A stretch of 64,000 nt of DNA from positions 1-64,000 of the forward strand of contig CAJURO010000012.1 in assembly GCA_910588985.1 (NCBI GenBank), given 5' to 3'. The position numbers and the translations under genes are program-made. The stretch's first letter is position 1; the number at the start of each line of letters is the position of its first letter. Positions 25,041-31,204 of this stretch are shown piece after piece. Under the pieces are notes generated by a model that was not told the origin of the DNA, ran no database searches, and was given only the letters and a program-made list of their open reading frames with translations. The DNA comes from an uncultured Eggerthellaceae bacterium (GTDB taxonomy: Bacteria; Actinomycetota; Coriobacteriia; Coriobacteriales; Eggerthellaceae).

Positions 25041-25086
25041 TTCAAGCGTAATAGACCCAGCTTGGGTTCATAAGCACTTGAGCAGC

Positions 25087-25114
25087 GAAGGGGCTCAAGA
25101 GAGCTCCTTCTTTT
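25087..25114 (+). terminator. Intrinsic terminator
   Basis: GAAGGGGCTC (25087-25096) pairs with GAGCTCCTTC (25101-25110, one G-T pair) around AAGA, followed by TTTT. It ends the mrp transcript after repeat copy 3. A second, weaker stem (CTCTGCT with AGCAGAG) follows near 25118-25145. Confidence 0.8.
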
Positions 25115-25221
25115 ATGCTCTGCTCTTTTCGCAACAGAGCAGAGGGAGCTTGTTTCTTACAAGGTGAAAGCAGATAAGAAGTCAAGCCTGTTCATATGAG
25201 AAGTTTTGCCTATACTTGAGG

Positions 25222-25392
25222 AAGAGTCCCGCTCCATCCTTTATTGCGATGGACCGATGCAAAATCAAAGGGAGCTCTACATTGCCTGTGAAATGGGGAT
25301 TCGTGTCCGTTGATACGAAAGCCAGGAAGCAAGCTGCGAGCACCCACCTTGTAAGGTGGGTTCATCCTTTCGATGCGGGCGGGGCTTGTTCG
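25222..25392 (+). ncRNA. ssrS: Probable 6S RNA
   Basis: A non-coding interval of about 170 nt with 6S-like architecture. A terminal closing stem pairs AGTCCCGC (25225-25232) with GCGGGGCT (25379-25386). Unpaired sequence lies on both sides. A long internal hairpin centres on TTCGT/ACGAA near 25300-25315 with outer TTGC-CTG/CAGG-GCAA pairs. A 3'-side hairpin ACCCACCTT/AAGGTGGGT (25342-25361) sits where many Gram-positive 6S RNAs carry one. A -10 box TATACT (25211-25216) would start transcription at about 25223, exactly at the closing stem. The assignment rests on structure, not on conserved sequence; another structured RNA is possible. Confidence 0.5.
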
Positions 25393-25400
25393 GAATACAG

Positions 25401-25437
25401 AATGAGCGTGAGTCGCCTTGCAGTTCACGCTCATTTC
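25401..25437 (+). terminator. Hairpin, probable terminator of the 6S-like RNA
   Basis: An 11-bp perfect stem pairs 25401-25411 with 25425-25435. The tail is only moderately T-rich. Its sequence, including part of the loop (GAGCGTGAGTCGC then TTGC), recurs in inverted orientation at 29094-29134, on the other side of the AT-rich segment. Confidence 0.6.
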
Positions 25438-25557
25438 ATATTCTAAGGGTCTCACCTTGTCTATATCCATAGGTCAAATTTTTTTGTTTGCGAGAAAGTT
25501 GTATTGTAGAAGAATTGCAGAGTTAGCTGTCATATACCCTGAATAGCGTTTGCAAAG

Positions 25558-25563
25558 TATAAT
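25558..25563 (+). promoter_or_regulatory. -10 box placed for a leaderless transcript
   Basis: A perfect TATAAT ends 7 bp before the ATG at 25571. Transcription would start at or next to the A of the start codon. There is no Shine-Dalgarno sequence. The -35 region is not convincing. Confidence 0.45.
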
Positions 25564-25570
25564 TCACCCC

Positions 25571-26650
25571 ATGTCTTTCTTTGGATACACAGGAATTAAA
25601 AACTGCTTTATTGAGCCGAGGGCATTGCTTAGGTGCTTCAGACAAATGGTGGCGTGCGTTGTTGCAAGTGCTTTAGCCGTGTTTCTTTGCTTGCCGCCCT
25701 CGATCGCTTTTGCTGTTACGAACAATATTGATGACGCAGCGATTGGGCTGCAGAAAACAGTAGAGGAGACGGCTGCTGAATATAATCGCGCAACTGAGCG
25801 ATTGGAGGAAGTTAATCAACAGATCGCCGATAACGAAGAGCGGATTGCGCAGCTCAATGAGCAAATTGATACATGCCGCGAACTGAGCAACACACACATG
25901 GTCGAACTCTACAAACTGCATCGAAACGAATTGGGCATTCTTGCAGTTATTCTTGATTCAGAAGATCTCTCAACATTTTCAAATAGGTTCAACTACTTCA
26001 ATCGAATCCAAGAGTCTGCAAGTAATAGCCTAAATGACTTATCTCGCCTTCTCCAAGAACGCGAAAGCGCACAAAAGGTGCTTGAGGACACAAAAGTCGA
26101 AGCCGAGAGCATGCAAGAAAGAGCTAAACGTGCGGCCGCTTTAGCAATATTTCAGCGCGAAGAAGCTCAAAGAATTGCCGAAGAGAAAGCCCAGCGAGAA
26201 GCGCAAGCACGCGAACAGGCTCAAGATAACAAGACAAGTATCGACACCTCAACATCTGTGCCGTCTCCAAAAGACGCTGATTGGTCGCAGGACAAGACAG
26301 CGTTTGTGAATAGCTGGGCTGGGCGCCTGAACGTATATCTAGGGGGTTCGCCATTAGCGGGCTGCGGAGAGACGTTCGCTTCTGCAGCATGGGATGCAGG
26401 GATAGATCCCCGTTATTCTGCAGCAATATCTGCCGTCGAGAGCAGTAAAGGCGCGCAGTGCTTTCGTCCTTATAACGCATGGGGATGGGGAAAGGTATCC
26501 TGGGGCAGCTGGGAAGAAGCGATACCTGCTCATGCGTATGGTCTAGCGCGAGGATATGGCTACACGGTTTCTGAGGCCGCTGCAAAGAAATATTGCGAGA
26601 ACTGGCAATTTTGGTATGAACGTGTTTCAGAAGAGATGGCCAAGATCTAG
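25571..26650 (+). CDS. Secreted coiled-coil protein with C-terminal lysozyme-like domain
   Basis: A 359-residue exported protein. A signal segment (VACVVASALAVFLCLPPSIAFA) is followed by a long coiled coil (about residues 45-215, rich in E, Q, A, R), which resembles the PcsB/CwlO-type regulatory coiled coil of peptidoglycan hydrolases. The last ~115 residues form a lysozyme-like domain: GSPLAGCGETFASAAWDAG, DPRYSAAISAVESSKGAQC, PYNAWGWG, EAAAKKYCENW. The Glu in AVESSKG is the likely catalytic acid. The same domain ends the protein at 51463. DNA here is visibly AT-richer than most of the window. Peptidoglycan as substrate is inferred. Confidence 0.75.
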   Translation: MSFFGYTGIKNCFIEPRALLRCFRQMVACVVASALAVFLCLPPSIAFAVTNNIDDAAIGLQKTVEETAAEYNRATERLEEVNQQIADNEERIAQLNEQIDTCRELSNTHMVELYKLHRNELGILAVILDSEDLSTFSNRFNYFNRIQESASNSLNDLSRLLQERESAQKVLEDTKVEAESMQERAKRAAALAIFQREEAQRIAEEKAQREAQAREQAQDNKTSIDTSTSVPSPKDADWSQDKTAFVNSWAGRLNVYLGGSPLAGCGETFASAAWDAGIDPRYSAAISAVESSKGAQCFRPYNAWGWGKVSWGSWEEAIPAHAYGLARGYGYTVSEAAAKKYCENWQFWYERVSEEMAKI

Positions 26651-27045
26651 CAGGCAAGAACGAAATGCTTGCGTCAAGACAAGCATTGATTGCAGTTCTG
26701 AACGACATCAAGGTTTTCTGACAGAGTTTCCTTTGTTCTGCAAATAGGCTTCCCATAGTTGTGGATTCTCTTCGCGAATGCGCCTGCATGCGTCGCGAGT
26801 TGCATGCAGCGCGTTCGCGAATTTGGAGATATCAACGAGCTGATAGCAAAACATGATGGCGAAAAAGGTTTCAATGGAGAGATCGCTCCTTTTGCCAACG
26901 GACGTCCTGCTGGCCCTCCAGAGGTGATTCGCGCTAAAGCAAACATGGCTGATTCGCATTACCAAGAGATTATTATCTAGGTGTTGGCGAATGTGCCATT
27001 TACTGAATATTGCTAATGGCTGCTAAAGGCTAAAGGCAAGAATTT
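26651..27045. other. Intergenic stretch with no supported gene
   Basis: Frames on both strands cross 26674-26980, including an 85-residue minus-strand frame from 26965 and a 73-residue plus-strand frame from 26759. None has a ribosome site, a recognisable motif or a clear claim over the others. It may hold a decayed gene between the lysozyme-like gene and the convergent ABC exporter. Base composition is like the AT-rich neighbours. Confidence 0.4.
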
Positions 27046-27072
27046 GAGGCCCGTCTATGAAGACGGGTCCTC
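27046..27072 (-). terminator. Hairpin terminator of the ABC exporter gene
   Basis: GAGGCCCGTCT (27046-27056) pairs with AGACGGGTCCTC (27061-27072) around a 4-nt loop, with one bulge. On the minus strand it is followed by AAATTCTT. The stem starts at the last base of the exporter stop codon. Confidence 0.6.
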
Positions 27073-28874
27073 TAGAGATGCGTCTTTGTAGAAGCCATTT
27101 CAAATGCACCTGTTTGGCGATTCCATAACCGTGCGTAGTCACCGCCTTTCGCCACTAGTTCAGCATGGGGACCGTCTTCGATGATATACCCTTTTGAGAG
27201 CACAACAATGCGGTCAAGGTTGGCAACGGTGGATAGTCGGTGTGCAACCACGATAACGGTGCGACCTTCCATGAGACGTGCAAGTGCCTCCTGGACAGCG
27301 GCCTCGCTTTCAGAATCCAATGCGCTTGTTGCCTCGTCAAGCACGAGGATAGGACAATCTGCAAGCATTGCTCGGGCTATGGTGATTCTCTGGCGCTGTC
27401 CGCCAGAAAGCTTGATGCCACGCTCGCCTGTGATGGTGTCGAATCCTTGTGGCAGCGCTTCAATGAAATCCAGGGCGTTTGCAGAGCGAGCTGCTTCGCG
27501 AATTTCATCCATGGTGGCATCGGGACGCCCATACGCGATGTTCTCAGCAATTGTTCGATGGAACAAAAGTGCTTCTTGTGGAACATAGGCAATTTGGCGG
27601 CGAAGGCTTTGCTGGGTCACATTCGCGATATTTTGTCCATCCACCAAGATCTGTCCCTCTTGTATGTCGGCAAGGCGCAGCAAAAGCTTTGTCAGGGTAG
27701 TTTTCCCAGCTCCCGATACTCCTACAAGACCAACGCGTTGACCAGCAGGAATAGTGAGGTTGAAATCGTGGAATACCTGGGTCTTCACGTTACCATCTGT
27801 GTACCAGAAGTTGATGTCGTTAAAGCTGATGTCGCCTAGCTCCACATCGAGCGGCTGTGCGTCTGGCTTGTCGGCCACCAACCGCGGCTCATCAAGCACA
27901 GCTGTCATGCCAGAGGCGTCGCCAAAAGCTTGATTGATGCGTTGCAGACCAGTGTTGATAAAGTTAAATTGGTTCGTCGTGGTGTTCGTGTAGGTGAACA
28001 TGAGGATGATCGTGCCTGGAGTGATGCCAAACCACGCGTTGCCGCCCGATATGAATATGGTCACTACTGACATGATGGCTACCGTGATGGCAGCTGTGGT
28101 GACACCGCGAATGAGAGAAGCCCGCATGCGTTTTGAGTCTTGCTTGACCACATCCTTGTTTGCCAAATCGAAAAGATGTCGCTCGTACTCTTCACGACCG
28201 TAGGTCTTAACAGCGAGAATGTTGGTGACTGCATCAGACAGTTCTCCTGAGAGCTGATTTTGAGCATTTGCAGCTCGCTCGTTGAGGTGCAGGATGCGCT
28301 TGTACATGATATAAGAGATGGCTGCGTATATTGCCAGCATGATCATGAGTACGCCAGCATATATGGGTACGGCAGGGAATAGGATGAGACAGGTAAAGGT
28401 GATAGAACAAAGGATAGGAAGGAAGGGGAAGCTCATGGTCTGAAGCAGTTGCGTATAGCCTGCCATGAACTTCGATGTCTGGCTTACCAGAGTGCCTCCG
28501 AATCGATTGGAGTGGAATGAAAGGGATTGGTTGCACAGACAGTCGAAAGCCATAGTTGCTAGATCGTAGTTCACGGCGATTTGTAACTTCCAGAGCGTGT
28601 AGTCTTGCAATTTACTACAAGCTTGTCCAGCAAGGTTGATGCCGATGAGCGCTACGACATAGGGGCCAAACACTTCGAATACCTGCGCAGGGGTAACAGG
28701 GTCTGCGCTGATTCGATCGACAATGTGACTCATCATGTACGGATTGCCATAGGTGAGAAATCCGCAAAATCCAATGGTGGATGCTACGAGCGCTATGAAC
28801 AGCCCTAGATGTCTGCGCGTTGCGAGCCAGTAGTAGTGTAGGCTGCGTCTTGTCAATGATTGCTTCTTTGCCAT
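27072..28874 (-). CDS. ABC exporter, fused membrane and ATPase domains
   Basis: A 600-residue half-transporter of the MsbA/LmrA-like exporter type, acting as a dimer. About six helices fill the first 320 residues (first helix LFIALVASTIGFCGFLTYG). The ATPase half shows Walker A GVSGAGKTTLTK, Q-loop VPQEALLFHRT, signature LSGGQRQRITIARAML, Walker B ILVLDEATSALD and the switch His in VVAHRLSTVANLD. No second half-transporter gene is adjacent, so a homodimer is likely. Substrate unknown (lipid, drug or peptide). It lies in the AT-rich segment, convergent with the lysozyme-like gene. Confidence 0.9.
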   Translation of the reverse strand: MAKKQSLTRRSLHYYWLATRRHLGLFIALVASTIGFCGFLTYGNPYMMSHIVDRISADPVTPAQVFEVFGPYVVALIGINLAGQACSKLQDYTLWKLQIAVNYDLATMAFDCLCNQSLSFHSNRFGGTLVSQTSKFMAGYTQLLQTMSFPFLPILCSITFTCLILFPAVPIYAGVLMIMLAIYAAISYIMYKRILHLNERAANAQNQLSGELSDAVTNILAVKTYGREEYERHLFDLANKDVVKQDSKRMRASLIRGVTTAAITVAIMSVVTIFISGGNAWFGITPGTIILMFTYTNTTTNQFNFINTGLQRINQAFGDASGMTAVLDEPRLVADKPDAQPLDVELGDISFNDINFWYTDGNVKTQVFHDFNLTIPAGQRVGLVGVSGAGKTTLTKLLLRLADIQEGQILVDGQNIANVTQQSLRRQIAYVPQEALLFHRTIAENIAYGRPDATMDEIREAARSANALDFIEALPQGFDTITGERGIKLSGGQRQRITIARAMLADCPILVLDEATSALDSESEAAVQEALARLMEGRTVIVVAHRLSTVANLDRIVVLSKGYIIEDGPHAELVAKGGDYARLWNRQTGAFEMASTKTHL

Positions 28875-29093
28875 GTATCTTCCTTTTGTGTGCCTATAAA
28901 GGATTCTTCAAATCTTCAGGATAACGCGCGCCCGTATATCACCTCGTGCAGGTGGGAATTTTTTAGGACTGCTGAGCTTTTGGTGCTCTCAAGCAACTTT
29001 GTCAGCTATCTTAGTGATTTGTTGTTATGAATTCCTCAATCAAGGTATTCATATCTTCTAAGAACTCCCCGTTCAATGCAGCACTGTGAATGT
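28875..29093. other. Intergenic stretch upstream of the ABC exporter
   Basis: Holds the promoter side of the minus-strand exporter and the downstream side of pknB. An AT-rich patch lies around 28955-29045. I see no gene or strong structure until the terminator at 29094. Confidence 0.4.
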
Positions 29094-29134
29094 AAAAGGA
29101 GCGTGAGTAGCAATAGCGACTCACGCTCCTTTTT
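29094..29134. terminator. Bidirectional intrinsic terminator after pknB
   Basis: A perfect 15-bp stem pairs 29094-29108 with 29119-29133, with T-runs on both strands. It lies 34 bp beyond the pknB stop. Read on the minus strand, the stem and loop begin GGAGCGTGAGTCGC, nearly the same as the hairpin at 25401 read on the plus strand. Confidence 0.9.
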
Positions 29135-29167
29135 GCTCGGTTTGATACCTTCTCGAGGCAGGGATAA

Positions 29168-31123
29168 TCAATTGCCTGCGTCAGGACTTTCGCCCGACCC
29201 TTCTGAGACGACGATCGTGACTGTGGTTCCCTTATTGGCAGTGGTGCCACCGTTCGGGCTCTGACGAATGACGGTACCCGCAGGCGAGCTCGAGGGTTCA
29301 GACTGAGTGTAATAGCGGAAGCCTGCATTCGTAAGCATGTTGGCAGCGCTCTCAACGTTCTGCCCGACCACATTGGGCACGTTCACGCCCTTGTCCTCTT
29401 GTCCCTTTGAGATCACATACGTGATCGTGGTGCCCTTATCAGCCTTGGAGCCAGGGCTCGGGAATTGACGGATGATGCAGTTCGCGGGAATGTCTGAGAA
29501 TTCGCTTCCGCTCTGAGAGATGAGGAAGCCTTCTGCTTCGGCCTTTGAGCGTGCTGCATCGAGGCTCAGGCCCTCAAGGTCAGGGATGGTGCCCTGCTCT
29601 TTGCCCTGCGAGATGACAAGAGAGACGCTTGAGCCCTTCACTGCCTTCATGTTCGCAGAAGGGGACTGCGACATGACCTTGCCTGCTTCGACATCGTTGC
29701 TGTACTGGTTCGTCACGTCTCCCACCACGAAGCCCTCTTTGAGAAGCGTTCGCGTTGCCTCCTCTTGGGTCATGCCCTCGACGTTCGGTACGCTCACCTC
29801 TTCCGTTCCCTGAGAGATCAAGATGTCGATCTTGCTTCCCTTGGCAGCCTTCGTTCCGCCCTTTGGGTTCTGGCTGATGACATGCCCAGACTCAACGGAA
29901 TCATCATGGGCGCTCTCGGTCTTGCCCACCTCGAACCCTGCTCCCTCGATCTCCTGGATGGCCTCTTCGAGGGTCTTGCCTTCAACATTGGGCACGTCGG
30001 CCTTGTCGCCTCCAGGGGAGAAGATGAAGAAGCATGCGAGTGCGATCACAGCGACGGCAGCAACGATGGCGATGATGATGCCTGCCTTCTTCTTGCCGCC
30101 ACCATCTTCCTCAGGGTCACGGCCATGGCTTGCGTTATAGCGTGCAGGCTGCGTGCGTCCGCCAGGATTGACCTGGGTGACGGGCATGACCTGCGTGGAG
30201 TCCATCATGGATCCAGCGGCTGCGCCGATTGGCGCGATGACGCTTGTCTGTGCGCTCGTGAAGCCGTTCGCGCCACCCATCCCGACGGGACGGCCGGCAA
30301 GGTAATCGTTCAATGCAAGCCGCATGTCGTTCGCTGTGGCGAAGCGCAGGTTGGGATCCTTCTCCATAGCTCTCAGGATGATGGCCTCGAGCGCAGGGTC
30401 GATGTCGGGATTGATCTCATGAGGTGCGGGCGGGAATTCTTGCACCTGCATGAGAGCAACGCTTACTGCATCCGGGCCGTCGAAGGGAAGGGTACCCGTG
30501 ACAGATTCGTAGAGCACGATGCCAAGCGAGTAGATATCGCTCGTTGCTGTCAGGTCATGGCCTTGCGCCTGCTCAGGAGAGGTATAGTGAGCCGTTCCGA
30601 GGACCGTTTGCGTTTTATCGGAAGTTGAGTTCTTTGCTCGTGCGATGCCGAAGTCCATCACCTTGACGTTGCCATCAGGCTGCACCATGATGTTTTGCGG
30701 CTTGATGTCGCGATGGATGATGTCCTGGGCATGCGCAACGCTCAAGGCTTGGCAGACCTGCGCTGCGATCTCGGCAGCTTTGCGTTGGTTGATGGCTCCT
30801 CGTTGCAGGATGGCTGTTTTGAGGTCAGAGCCGCGGACGTATTCCATGACGATGAAATACGTTCCATCTTGGTGTCCCCAGTCGTAGATGTTGACGATAT
30901 AGGGGCTCTGGAGGTTTGCGACAGCTGCTGCCTCTTGGCGGAACCTTCGAGCGAAATCAGGGTCATCAGCGTATTGAGGAAGCATCACCTTCACAGCAAC
31001 AACACGCCCAAGCGTGGTGTCATGAGCGCTGTAGACTTCAGCCATACCGCCGATGCCGATGCGTTCTCCGATTTCGTACCGACCGCTCAACACGCGGCCA
31101 GTCATGGGTCCTTGTCCACTCAC
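29168..31123 (-). CDS. pknB: PASTA-domain Ser/Thr protein kinase (PknB/Stk1 type)
   Basis: A 651-residue single-span kinase. The Gly-rich loop (RIGIGGMAEVY), VAVKVML Lys, HRDIKPQN near 137, DFGIA near 157 and GTAHYTSPEQ place a complete kinase in the first ~275 residues. One helix (AGIIIAIVAAVAVIALACFF) is followed by four PASTA repeats, each starting with a VPNVEG-like motif (the third IPDLEG), which bind peptidoglycan fragments or lipid II. GTG 31123 follows AGAGGAG. It is the last gene of the cluster with the SEDS-PBP fusion, PP2C phosphatase and two FHA proteins, so it should control cell-wall synthesis. Confidence 0.95.
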   Translation of the reverse strand: MSGQGPMTGRVLSGRYEIGERIGIGGMAEVYSAHDTTLGRVVAVKVMLPQYADDPDFARRFRQEAAAVANLQSPYIVNIYDWGHQDGTYFIVMEYVRGSDLKTAILQRGAINQRKAAEIAAQVCQALSVAHAQDIIHRDIKPQNIMVQPDGNVKVMDFGIARAKNSTSDKTQTVLGTAHYTSPEQAQGHDLTATSDIYSLGIVLYESVTGTLPFDGPDAVSVALMQVQEFPPAPHEINPDIDPALEAIILRAMEKDPNLRFATANDMRLALNDYLAGRPVGMGGANGFTSAQTSVIAPIGAAAGSMMDSTQVMPVTQVNPGGRTQPARYNASHGRDPEEDGGGKKKAGIIIAIVAAVAVIALACFFIFSPGGDKADVPNVEGKTLEEAIQEIEGAGFEVGKTESAHDDSVESGHVISQNPKGGTKAAKGSKIDILISQGTEEVSVPNVEGMTQEEATRTLLKEGFVVGDVTNQYSNDVEAGKVMSQSPSANMKAVKGSSVSLVISQGKEQGTIPDLEGLSLDAARSKAEAEGFLISQSGSEFSDIPANCIIRQFPSPGSKADKGTTITYVISKGQEDKGVNVPNVVGQNVESAANMLTNAGFRYYTQSEPSSSPAGTVIRQSPNGGTTANKGTTVTIVVSEGSGESPDAGN

Positions 31124-31204
31124 AATGACTCCTCTTTACACATTCTTGCTACATTTCACTTCTTCAGACAAATGCGTACTGTTCATACTACCAAATATCC
31201 GTCT

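Noticed and set aside
26674..26965. Possible small gene or insertion-sequence remnant
   Set aside because: Competing frames on both strands, no ribosome site, no terminal inverted repeats and no transposase motif that I can see.
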